Translations under genes and position numbers: made by a program | The notes under the pieces: generated by a model | Database searches by the model: none | What the model was told of the DNA's origin: nothing | Seen by the model: only the letters and a program-made list of their open reading frames with translations | Part shown: in pieces, positions 35,604 through 43,081 of the stretch | Position numbering within the stretch: the first letter of the stretch is position 1 | How the letters are laid out: every line of letters starts with the position of its first letter | Assembly (NCBI GenBank): GCA_964407695.1 | Contig: CAYOWQ010000003.1 | Coordinates: 1 to 64,000 of the forward strand | Length of the DNA: 64,000 nucleotides | Reading direction: 5' to 3' | Source: CAYOWQ01 sp964407695 | GTDB taxonomy: Bacteria; Planctomycetota; Phycisphaerae; Phycisphaerales; SM1A02

Positions 35604-36110
35604 ATGTCCAGAACCATCCGTCTCGACCAGATCAGGATCGCCTCCCCGTGCCCCCGCACGTGGGATTCCCTGGTCGGCGACGACAAGAAGCGCTTCTGCG
35701 ACGACTGCAATCTCCACGTCTACAACTTCGCGGCCATGACCCAGGCTGAAGCGGAAGACCTGATCTGCTCCACCGAAGGTCGCCTCTGCAGCGCCATCTA
35801 CCGACGTGCCGACGGCACGATCATCACCCGCGACTGCTCCATCGGCCTCGCGGCCGTCAAACGTCGCGCCCGCTGGATGGCCGCCAAGGTGGCCGCGGGT
35901 GTGCTGCTCGCCCTCAGTCTCGGAGCGTACGCCTTCGCGGGCCGATCGCGTGTCGGCAGCCCATTCAATGTCAACACCGTCGCATCGTCGTGGGTCGGTC
36001 AGCCGTTCGCAGCGCTCAAGCGCTGGTCCAACCCGCCGCCCATGCCCTCCCAGCGCGGCATGATCCTCGGCAAGGTCGCTGTCCCTTCGCTGCCCAAACG
36101 CTCCAACTAG
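35604..36110 (+). CDS. Cys-motif membrane protein, tandem copy 1
   Basis: 168 residues from the ATG at 35604 (MSRTIRLDQIRIASPC). An ATG 21 bases upstream, overlapping the previous stop, is also possible; I prefer 35604 because the downstream paralogue starts the same way. The N-terminal module is SPCPRTWDSL...RFCDDCNLHVYNFAAMTQAEAEDL...GRLC, the pattern PC-W-FCxxCxxxVxxFxxMTxxE-vC known from uncharacterised Bacteroidetes proteins. One membrane helix at about 95-115, then a short Pro-rich tail. Possibly a metal- or redox-active cytoplasmic domain. Confidence 0.7.
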   Translation: MSRTIRLDQIRIASPCPRTWDSLVGDDKKRFCDDCNLHVYNFAAMTQAEAEDLICSTEGRLCSAIYRRADGTIITRDCSIGLAAVKRRARWMAAKVAAGVLLALSLGAYAFAGRSRVGSPFNVNTVASSWVGQPFAALKRWSNPPPMPSQRGMILGKVAVPSLPKRSN

Positions 36111-36120
36111 GCTGCACCCC

Positions 36121-36642
36121 ATGTCCCGCACCATCCGCCTCGACCAGGTCAGAATCGCCTCACCCTGCTCGCGAAGCTGGGATTCGCTCTCACCCATCGC
36201 GGTATCCAGCGGCGACGCCACCGGCCGCGACACCATTCGCCACTGCGACGACTGCAATCTCAACGTCTATAACTTCGCCAACCTCACTCAGGCCGAAGGC
36301 GAAGACTTGATCCGTCGCACCGAAGGCAGGCTCTGCGGTGTCATCTATCGCCGCACCGACGGCACTGTCATCACCCGCGACTGCCCCGTCGGCCTCGCGG
36401 CCGTCAAACGTCGCGCCCGCTGGATGGTGGCCAAGGTCGCCGCTGCGGTGCTTTTCGTGTTCTGCCTCGGTGCCTATGCCTTCGCCGGCAGGGCCCGCGA
36501 TGAACACGCCGGATCCACATTCATCACGGCCTCCCTCGCCGGCCGGCCGTTCGCCGCCCTGAAGCGCTGGGTCAACGCCCCGGTCCAGCGACAGCAGATG
36601 CTGATGGGTGATATCTGTATCTCGCCGCCTACAGCGAAGTGA
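36121..36642 (+). CDS. Cys-motif membrane protein, tandem copy 2
   Basis: 173 residues, a clear paralogue of the preceding gene, ten bases downstream. Shared blocks: MSRTIRLDQVRIASPC, HCDDCNLNVYNFANLTQAEG, EGRLCGVIYRRTDGTVITRDC, LAAVKRRARWM before the membrane helix, and PFAALKRW near the end. Copy 2 has a 12-residue insertion before the CDDC block. The pair reflects local duplication. Function unknown. Confidence 0.7.
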   Translation: MSRTIRLDQVRIASPCSRSWDSLSPIAVSSGDATGRDTIRHCDDCNLNVYNFANLTQAEGEDLIRRTEGRLCGVIYRRTDGTVITRDCPVGLAAVKRRARWMVAKVAAAVLFVFCLGAYAFAGRARDEHAGSTFITASLAGRPFAALKRWVNAPVQRQQMLMGDICISPPTAK

Positions 36643-36760
36643 TCGTTGAGCCCTCGCCGGCGGGTGCTTCACCGCATCGCGAAGCGTGCGGTGTGCCGTC
36701 GTAGGGTCCGCACCGCGGACCGCTTGTTCCCGCATCAAACGCCAAACTACCGAAATTCCG

Positions 36761-37501
36761 TCATTCCCGCGCCTGCGGGAATCCAGAGTCACCACACTCC
36801 GGGCAACCACCGGCAGGATTCCCCCGGAGGTCATACCCGCACTTCACGCATCGCCCGCGCCTCCGCCGCAACCCGCGGCGAATGATGCTGGGAACCAGCG
36901 ACAGGAGCCACAGGAGAAGGCCATAGAAGGCACTGTTGACGACGAGGCCGGGCCAGAGGGGGCGCAACGGCAGAATAATTGCGCGCGGCTGAATGAACCC
37001 CAAGGTTTCGAAAGAACATTTCCACACACATGCCCAATCCGGTCGCGGTGAACGGGAATTGGTGTCTGTGCTCGGGTGCATCACCTCCTTCGGTCCCCAC
37101 AGTTCGCCTCGGAGCATTGCAATGGGCCAACCTGCGACGACTCCGCTGACGATCCACACCGACGGCGGACCGCCATTCGGAATGATGGAAGATCCCTCAA
37201 TGAGAACCCAGTCCTCTGTGCAATTGTACGAAATGCGCCCGAAAGTCTGCCACTCAGTGCGAGTCACAACGTATCGATCAAGGTTCATTCCGCGGCGCGG
37301 CAGCCAGCCGAAGCGCTGAAGTCGGACGTATTCGGGGGAGCCGGTGGATACGTCACGAATTCTCCACCGCCCGTTCGCACCTTCGGGTAGGACCACGCTG
37401 CGAGGAGGCTGGCCGCGCCATGCGAGACCCCACGCCACGAGATAACTCATCACCACACCCAGTATCCCGAAGATGATGATGTGCTTCAGCGCCCTTCGCA
37501 T
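36761..37501 (-). CDS. Membrane protein with C-terminal zinc ribbon
   Basis: 246 residues. N-terminal helix (HIIIFGILGVVMSYLVAWGLAW), an extracytoplasmic domain of about 150 residues with no known motif, a second helix (about 195-218), a basic stretch, then the ribbon CVKCGYDLRGNPAGGCPECG near the C-terminus, which would be cytoplasmic. The last eight residues (GFPQARE) are encoded by a dRS3-like palindrome, so the original end may have been changed by its insertion. Third ribbon protein of the window. Confidence 0.68.
   Translation of the reverse strand: MRRALKHIIIFGILGVVMSYLVAWGLAWRGQPPRSVVLPEGANGRWRIRDVSTGSPEYVRLQRFGWLPRRGMNLDRYVVTRTEWQTFGRISYNCTEDWVLIEGSSIIPNGGPPSVWIVSGVVAGWPIAMLRGELWGPKEVMHPSTDTNSRSPRPDWACVWKCSFETLGFIQPRAIILPLRPLWPGLVVNSAFYGLLLWLLSLVPSIIRRGLRRRRGRCVKCGYDLRGNPAGGCPECGDSGFPQARE
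36763..36782. repeat. dRS3-like palindrome
   Basis: ATTCCCGCGCCTGCGGGAAT, which fits ATTCCC-N8-GGGAAT exactly and forms an 8-bp stem. It is framed by GTC on the left and CCAG on the right, as in the widespread GTCATTCCCGC...GCGGGAATCCAG elements of many bacteria. It overlaps the stop codon region of the minus-strand zinc-ribbon gene. Only this copy was found in the window. Confidence 0.75.
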
Positions 37502-37636
37502 CGCTGAATCGTACGTGATCCTCAGTCCCCCAGTCGCCGCGTCCACTCAAACGCATCGGTTCTCGTGGGGAGACCCAGGGCCCACCTCATGCTCTCCCGC
37601 CGCCCATTCCGAGGCCGAAGGCCTCTTCGTCTGTAG

Positions 37637-37665
37637 CCGGGGGTGAAGCGCAGCGCCACCCCCGG
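37637..37665. repeat. Hairpin repeat of planctomycete intergenic type
   Basis: CCGGGGGTG/CACCCCCGG arms of 9 bp around AAGCGCAGCGC. From memory, sequences of the form GTAGCCGGGGGTG-AAGCGCAGCG-CACCCCCGG recur between genes in planctomycete genomes; only one copy lies here. It occupies part of the 326-base gap between two divergent zinc-ribbon genes, in which I see nothing else. Confidence 0.6.
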
Positions 37666-37827
37666 AGGCCGACGCCCCAATCCGCAGCCTGAAGCGCTGC
37701 TCGTTCCGGCGAATCGACAGACCACGCAATCGAGTCCGCCGCAACATCGCCCGCGTCGTAGTTGATCTCACGTCCCCGCCATCCCAACCTCCGTTGCGCT
37801 GTCCGAAGCGCTGGGCTAACCTTATCC

Positions 37828-38715
37828 GTGCTGCAAAAGCCCACATTGCGGAAAGCCGCCCTGCGGTTCGGCCTGACCGCGCTGGCGCTCCTGCTGCTCG
37901 CCGAATTGCGTTGCATCCTCGGCCCGCTGTCGCAGCCGTTCAGCACCACTTGTTGGGACCCGCCCGAGGATGTACCCGTCCGATTCGTTTCGCGAGATGG
38001 GACCTACGGGCTGACCATTTACACCGTGCCGATTGTTCCGAAGCAAGTTCAGATCATCCTTCATACGTTTCATCCGGATGACAGGCGTCCATGGTTCTCC
38101 GACGAAGCCCTCAACAACTTGCCTGGAGGCATGACGCGGAGAACTAAGCTCGAGCGGTGGCTAAGAGATGCTAGCCAAAGGCACATCGTCGGCCCACTCC
38201 CTCCCACACCGTCGATTCATCGCCTCAGCGACGAACTCTATGAACGCGCCAGCGAGCACCCCCAATCGTGGTACGCCCAACGCTACATCGTCAGCGCGCC
38301 GTTCCCTATCGTGCGCGGCGATGTTGTGCTGGGTTACGACTCGACCGGAACGATCGTCGCACTCGCCACCCATCGCGCCGCCGTCAATCAGAAACACCTG
38401 CAGACCATCGGGGAGTGGCCCGGCCAATTCCCCCTGGCCATTCCCTACGGAATCGATGTCGTGGGGCTGCTCGCCTCCGCCGCTGTGTTCACGCTCGTCG
38501 GGTTCGCCGCGTCGGATGCGTTTCGAAGTGTGACATATTGGATTCGCGATGGTTGCGCGAAGTGTGTTGCCTGCGGCTATCCGTTGGCTGTGCAGGGCAG
38601 CATCTGCTCCGAGTGTGGTCACGACAGCGCATCGCCACTCTCCGATCACCTCTGGTTCGGACTCCTGCTGCGGCCGATGCTGCGCAGCTCACCGCACGAA
38701 CATCAAAGTCCGTAG
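37828..38715 (+). CDS. Membrane protein with C-terminal zinc ribbon
   Basis: 295 residues from a GTG at 37828 (LQKPTLRKAALRFGLTALAL); the frame is open further upstream but across the hairpin repeat. One N-terminal helix (about 10-28), an external domain of about 170 residues, a second helix (about 205-228), then the ribbon CVACGYPLAVQGSICSECG. Same architecture as the divergent neighbour at 36761, though sequence similarity in the external domain is slight. Fourth ribbon protein of the window; function unknown. Confidence 0.65.
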   Translation: MLQKPTLRKAALRFGLTALALLLLAELRCILGPLSQPFSTTCWDPPEDVPVRFVSRDGTYGLTIYTVPIVPKQVQIILHTFHPDDRRPWFSDEALNNLPGGMTRRTKLERWLRDASQRHIVGPLPPTPSIHRLSDELYERASEHPQSWYAQRYIVSAPFPIVRGDVVLGYDSTGTIVALATHRAAVNQKHLQTIGEWPGQFPLAIPYGIDVVGLLASAAVFTLVGFAASDAFRSVTYWIRDGCAKCVACGYPLAVQGSICSECGHDSASPLSDHLWFGLLLRPMLRSSPHEHQSP

Positions 38716-38776
38716 GCTGCATCTCCAACGCACCAATTGACCTCGCCCGTTCAACACAACCTCATACAATCACCCC

Positions 38777-38947
38777 ATGACCGCCCACCCCACACTCGAC
38801 GATTTCGGCATGGCCGGTCTTCGATCCCATCGAAAGGCCTGCTGGGTTGGCGCGATTGCCTCCTTCACGCTTCTGGAAGCGATGTTCAGTTCCGTTGTGG
38901 GAAATGTCCCGGGCGGTGAGCCGCTGCTCACGATCCCGATCAATTAG
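38777..38947 (+). CDS. Small hypothetical protein (56 aa)
   Basis: ATG-to-TAG frame of 56 residues (MTAHPTLDDFGMAGLRSHRK...) with a short hydrophobic stretch (CWVGAIASFTLLEAMFSSVVG). It might be a small membrane peptide or a remnant of a larger gene. No Shine-Dalgarno motif is obvious. It lies between the zinc-ribbon gene and the amidohydrolase gene. Confidence 0.3.
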   Translation: MTAHPTLDDFGMAGLRSHRKACWVGAIASFTLLEAMFSSVVGNVPGGEPLLTIPIN

Positions 38948-38976
38948 CTGCAGCACGCCGAAGGAGAACTTGTTTC

Positions 38977-40344
38977 ATGAATTGCATCACAAGAACCCGA
39001 TTCGTGAAGACGGCCGCGGGCGCCCTCGCCGGGCTCCTCTCGCTCACAGCGCAAACCACGCACGCGGCGGAAGCGCAGCCGGTTGCGCCAACGCTCATTA
39101 CCAACGTCAACATCTTCGACGGCGAACATGAGGGGCTCGCCGATGGCATGAGCGTGCTGGTCGAGGGCAACAAGATCGCCAAGATCGCGAAAGCCATCCC
39201 CACCCCGGCCGGCGCCACGGTGATCGACGCCAAGGGCAAGACGCTGATGCCCGGGCTGATCGACGCCCACTGGCACTCCATGTTCAACTTCTGGCCTGTC
39301 AGTAGGGTGATGAATTCCGATTTCGGCTTGCTGAGCATTGCTGCGTCCAAGGCGGCGGGCGAAACTCTCCAGCGCGGCTTCACCACCGTTCGGGATGTCG
39401 GCGGCAACTGTTTCCCGGTTATGAAAGCCGCCGATGCGGGCTTGATCGTGGGACCGCGGGTGTATCCCTGCGGTCCATACATCAGCCAGACTTCCGGGCA
39501 CGGCGATTTCCGTGGCCCCAATGATGTGCCGGAGAATCCGGGAACCCCGCTGGATTACATGCAAAGAGTGGGACACACCTTGATTGCCGACGGCGTGCCC
39601 GAAGTCATCAAGCGGACCCGCGAAGCGCTGCGCATGGGCGCCACCCAGATCAAGGCGATGGCGGGTGGCGGGGTGAGTTCTCTCTACGATCCTCTCGATG
39701 TCACCGAATACACCGTCGATGAAATGAAGGCGATCTGCGACGTCGCCAAGTCATGGAATACCTATGTTGCAATCCACGCGAATACCGACGCAGCGATTCG
39801 GCAGTGGATTGAAGCGGGGGCGATGTCCGTCGAGCATGGCTTCTTCATCGAGGAGGAGACTGCAAGGATGATGGCCGAGAAGGGCGTCTGGTGGAGCATG
39901 CAACCGATGGAAGCCGAAGGCGAGGATGCATTCCAGTTCGAGAATCCCATCAGCACAGCCAAGTATGAACACTGCGTCTCGGGGCTGGATCAGGTCGTCG
40001 CCCTGGCCAGGAGATACAAGATCAAGACCGCCTTCGGCACCGACCTGCTGTTCGACCCGGCCCTAGGCGCCAAGCAAGGCAAGTTTCTGACCAAGTTGAC
40101 GAAGTGGTATACGCCATTTGAGGCCCTCAAGATGGCCACCCACGACAACGCGCAGTTGCTCAAGCTCTGCGGCCCGCGCGATCCCTATCCCGGCGACCTC
40201 GGCGTCGTGAAGGAGGGCGCGCTCGCTGACCTCATTCTCGTCGACGGCAACCCGCTTGAGAACCTCGATCTCGTCGCCGATCCCGGCAAGAACTTCGTCG
40301 TCATCATGAAGGATGGAAAGATCTTCAAGAACACAGTCAAGTAA
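38977..40344 (+). CDS. Exported amidohydrolase (imidazolonepropionase-like)
   Basis: 455 residues. Signal peptide at about 1-31 (TAAGALAGLLSLTAQTTHAA). Metal ligands of the amidohydrolase superfamily in order: PGLIDAHWH (HxH), the Lys in QIKAMAGGG, His in YVAIHANTD, His in SVEHGFF, Asp in FGTDLLFD. C-terminal KEGALADLILVDGNPLENL is typical. Closest in style to the Xaa-Pro/Xaa-Arg dipeptidase and imidazolonepropionase-like group; substrate cannot be read. AGGAG lies about 15 bases upstream of the ATG. Confidence 0.88.
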   Translation: MNCITRTRFVKTAAGALAGLLSLTAQTTHAAEAQPVAPTLITNVNIFDGEHEGLADGMSVLVEGNKIAKIAKAIPTPAGATVIDAKGKTLMPGLIDAHWHSMFNFWPVSRVMNSDFGLLSIAASKAAGETLQRGFTTVRDVGGNCFPVMKAADAGLIVGPRVYPCGPYISQTSGHGDFRGPNDVPENPGTPLDYMQRVGHTLIADGVPEVIKRTREALRMGATQIKAMAGGGVSSLYDPLDVTEYTVDEMKAICDVAKSWNTYVAIHANTDAAIRQWIEAGAMSVEHGFFIEEETARMMAEKGVWWSMQPMEAEGEDAFQFENPISTAKYEHCVSGLDQVVALARRYKIKTAFGTDLLFDPALGAKQGKFLTKLTKWYTPFEALKMATHDNAQLLKLCGPRDPYPGDLGVVKEGALADLILVDGNPLENLDLVADPGKNFVVIMKDGKIFKNTVK

Positions 40345-40363
40345 CCCGAGACGAGGTGCATGA

Positions 40364-40892
40364 GTGAAATCCAACATACAAACGCTCGCGAACCACGGCC
40401 TCGCCCTCCTCGTAACGGGGATCTACCTCCTCTCCTCGGATATGAATGTCCATGCCTGCTCTCGTGCCCTCTGGAGTGCAGCGGGCCAGCCCGTCCTCGT
40501 CAGACGCAACATGGACTGGACAGAGAAGATGGGAACCAAGCTGTTATGTGTTTCCGAAAGCCATCAAGCGAGAAGGCCTGGTCGACGAGAACTCGCTTGA
40601 ATGGACGTCGAAGTACGGCAGCGTCGTCACAACAATCTGGGACTGTGCAAGCCCCGATGGCATCAATGAGGCGGGGCTCAACGCCAACCTTCTCTATCTG
40701 GCCGAGACCAGGTACGGAGAACGTGACCCGGCCCGCCACGGGCTGGCAGTCGGCCTTTGGGCGCAGTATTTCCTTGACAATTTCGCCACCGTGGCTGACG
40801 CGTTCAAAGTCGCCGATTCGTTCCATGTATGCCCTTTTGAGATCGTTCACAAGGGCGTTGCTGTGGACGCTCCGGTCTATCTCTCGTCGTAA
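40364..40892 (+). pseudogene. Broken choloylglycine hydrolase/penicillin V acylase-family gene
   Basis: Frame 2 encodes a signal peptide and then the mature N-terminus with the nucleophile Cys (HACSRALWSAAGQPVLVRRNMDW), which is the Ntn-hydrolase start. At about 40543 the homology shifts by one base into frame 3, as YVFPKAIKREGLVDENSLEW... then WDCASPDGINEAGLNANLLYL. One extra T near GCTGTTATG would explain it. The second part ends after about 115 residues at PVYLSS, less than half of a normal 330-residue enzyme. Both a frameshift and 3' truncation are therefore present, so I call it inactive. Confidence 0.8.
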
Positions 40893-40981
40893 CCGTTGCC
40901 GTCACAGGCTTTGTTGTGCGGACCGCCTGTCCGGCCTGAATACCCTAACAAAAGATTTTACAAAAAATATCCAAACAAATG

Positions 40982-41011
40982 TTGACAATGCCGATAATCC
41001 TGTCATCCTAT
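40982..41011 (+). promoter_or_regulatory. Candidate recA promoter with inverted repeat
   Basis: A consensus TTGACA -35 at 40982 with a weak -10 (TCCTAT) 18 bases on. TGACA at 40983 and TGTCA at 41001 form an inverted repeat spanning the spacer, a possible operator. The SOS box of this lineage is not known to me, so LexA binding is only a guess. Confidence 0.3.
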
Positions 41012-41048
41012 CGACACCCAAACATTGACCCTGAAAAGGAGAAGCGGT

Positions 41049-42224
41049 ATGGTGAGCGGCGTTGCGGAAAATGGACTGGAATCAGCGGTGAATCAGAAGA
41101 ACAAATCGACTCGGGATCGGGCTGGAAAGGCCGAAAAGGCGGAGAAATCCATGGCCAAGGCGACCATTGAAGACAAGGGCAAAGCGCAGGCCCTCGACCG
41201 TGCCCTCGGCCAGATCGAGAAGACCTTCGGCAAGGGCTCGATCATGCGGCTCGATGGTGATGAGATTCCGGTGATTCCCGGCATCGCCACCGGTTCCATC
41301 TCTCTCGATATCGCCCTCGGCGGCAGGGGTCTGCCCAAGGGCAGAGTGGTCGAAATCTTCGGCCCCGAATCATCGGGCAAGACCACCTTGGCGCTCTCGG
41401 CCGTCGCCCATGCGCAGAAAGCGGGCGGCGTCGCCGCCTTTATTGATGCCGAGCACGCGCTTGATCCCTCCTGGGCCAAGCGGCTGGGTGTGAACCTCGA
41501 TCAGATCCTCGTCTCCCAGCCGGATACCGGCGAGCAGGCATTGGAAATCTGCGAATTGCTGGTGCGCTCCAACGCGGTCGACATCGTGGTGATCGACTCC
41601 GTGGCCGCCCTCATTCCCCGCGCGGAAATCGAAGGCGAAATGGGCGACAGTCACGTCGGCCTGCAGGCCCGGCTGATGAGCCAGGCGCTCCGCAAGCTCA
41701 CCGGCGCCATCGCCAAGAGCGAAACCATCGTCATTTTCATCAACCAGCTGCGCGAAAAAATCGGCGTCATGTTCGGCTCGCCCGAAACCACCCCCGGCGG
41801 TCGGGCCCTCAAGTTCTACTCGTCCGTCCGCATCGATATCCGCCGCACCGGCGCGATCAAGGATGGCGACAAGAACATCGGCAACCGCGTGCGCGCCCGC
41901 GTGGTGAAGAACAAGATCGCCCCGCCCTTCCGTGATGCCGAATTCGACATCATGTTCGACGAAGGCATCTCCGCCTCCGGAGACCTCCTCGATCTGGCGG
42001 TGGCCGACAACATCATCGAAAAGTCGGGCGCCTGGTTCAGTTATGGCCAGCTTCGCATCGGCCAGGGGCGCGAAAATTCCAAGCTCTACCTTCGCGAGCA
42101 CCCCGAACTGTTCGAGGAGATCCGGGCGGCCGTCCTGGCCAAGCACATGGCGGGCCTGGCCCCGGCCGCGTCGTCGAAGCAGGCCGAAGATGACGATGAG
42201 GATGTGCTCGCCGACGAGGAGTAG
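41049..42224 (+). CDS. recA: Recombinase RecA
   Basis: 391 residues. Core starts ALDRALGQIEKTFGKGSIMRL; Walker A FGPESSGKTTLAL, IDAEHALDP, VVIDSVAALIPRAEIEGEMGD, INQLREKIGVMFGSPETTPGG, all canonical. C-terminus ends in an acidic tail (AEDDDEDVLADEE). The start at 41049 has AGGAGA six bases upstream and gives a 45-residue Lys-rich extension before the core. An internal ATG at 41151, preceded by GGAG, would give the usual length. Confidence 0.98.
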   Translation: MVSGVAENGLESAVNQKNKSTRDRAGKAEKAEKSMAKATIEDKGKAQALDRALGQIEKTFGKGSIMRLDGDEIPVIPGIATGSISLDIALGGRGLPKGRVVEIFGPESSGKTTLALSAVAHAQKAGGVAAFIDAEHALDPSWAKRLGVNLDQILVSQPDTGEQALEICELLVRSNAVDIVVIDSVAALIPRAEIEGEMGDSHVGLQARLMSQALRKLTGAIAKSETIVIFINQLREKIGVMFGSPETTPGGRALKFYSSVRIDIRRTGAIKDGDKNIGNRVRARVVKNKIAPPFRDAEFDIMFDEGISASGDLLDLAVADNIIEKSGAWFSYGQLRIGQGRENSKLYLREHPELFEEIRAAVLAKHMAGLAPAASSKQAEDDDEDVLADEE

Positions 42225-42259
42225 CTCTGGGTCTGGCCGGCTGATGGTCCCGCGTTGTG

Positions 42260-42280
42260 CCCTCTCCAATTGGGAGAGGG
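42260..42280. repeat. Palindrome after recA
   Basis: Arms CCCTCTCC and GGAGAGGG around AATTG. No T-run follows, so it is more like the CCCTCTCC-N-GGAGAGGG palindromes common between genes in many bacteria than a terminator. Confidence 0.5.
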
Positions 42281-42379
42281 GGCCGGGACGGAGGGCAGCT
42301 TCAGGTTCAAACCGCCCGGCGCCGGGCAACAACCCGCCGTTGAATCCCTTGGCTCACCCGCTATCATCCCCCCGACCAC

Positions 42380-42465
42380 GCGGATGTGGCGAAACTGGCA
42401 GACGCGCTAGATTCAGGTTCTAGTGGGAGTAAAATCCCTTGGAGGTTCGATTCCTCTCATCCGCA
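42380..42465 (+). tRNA. tRNA-Leu (CAG)
   Basis: 86 bases, class II tRNA. Acceptor GCGGATG/CATCCGC, D-arm with ACTGGCAGACGC, anticodon stem CTAGA/TCTAG with loop TTCAGGT (anticodon CAG at 42414-42416), a long variable arm (TGGGAGTAAAATCCC), and T-arm GGAGG-TTCGATT-CCTCT. Discriminator A; the CCA end is not encoded. Its 3' end overlaps the 3' end of the minus-strand PH-like gene by nine bases. Confidence 0.97.
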
Positions 42466-43056
42466 TTCTTCCCCCTCTTCGACCCATTCATCTAATGACT
42501 GTCGGGAAATGCCCAGCGCGGCATCGCGCCAGCGGTTGAGCAATTCTGCAAGGGCGACCACGGGCAACCCGTACGAGTCTGGCAGCCTCCCGTCGAATCC
42601 GGTGAGAACTCGATTGATACTGCGGAATCGTGCGAGTTCAACACCTTCCTCAAGGTCATATCCCACGCCTGCGGGCCGCATTCAAAAGAACTGTCGCTTC
42701 ATCGTGACGCCGAATTCACGAACTTGATCCCATCGCCACGAGTAGCTGCCAAACAGCATCGTTACCACGAACGATTCATTCGTGATTCGCAATCGAGATC
42801 GACCCGACGCAAGCACGGCTGGGGCGATGATGATCCCCAGTCCGAAGAAGCCAATACACACCCAGGCCATGACCGGATTGGTGCCCCGCTTGAGGATGAG
42901 AATACCACCCGCTACGAAGACGATCGACCCCAATAGGACCAGCAGCCACTTGAGCGGCGGTGTGCGCAGTTCGACCTCGTCCTGGAGATCCGGCAGGTAG
43001 CGCTCGATTCGCCGCAGGTGATCGTCGGTCAGCCTAGTCTGCAACAGGTCCGACAT
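42457..43056 (-). pseudogene. PH-like membrane protein gene interrupted by an in-frame TGA
   Basis: From ATG 43056 (MSDLLQTRLTDDHLRRIERY) the frame runs through two hydrophobic helices (WLLVLLGSIVFVAGGILIL and AWVCIGFFGLGIIIAPAVLA) and a PH-like beta domain (LRITNESFVVTMLFGSYSWRWDQVREFGV), then stops at TGA 42682-42684 after KRQFF. The same frame resumes directly with an ATG and continues GVGYDLEEGV... to LTGFDGRLPDSYGLPVVALAELLNRWRDAA, which looks like the end of the same domain. So one gene appears split by a nonsense codon. Recoding of TGA is possible but I see no clear SECIS. Confidence 0.6.
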
Positions 43057-43081
43057 GTGAGACACGATACCATTCACGCCA

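Noticed and set aside
42260..42280. recA terminator
   Set aside because: The stem is sound but no T-run follows, so I list it as a palindrome only.
42682..42684. Selenocysteine codon in the PH-like gene
   Set aside because: No convincing SECIS hairpin just downstream and no selenoprotein family; a nonsense mutation is simpler.
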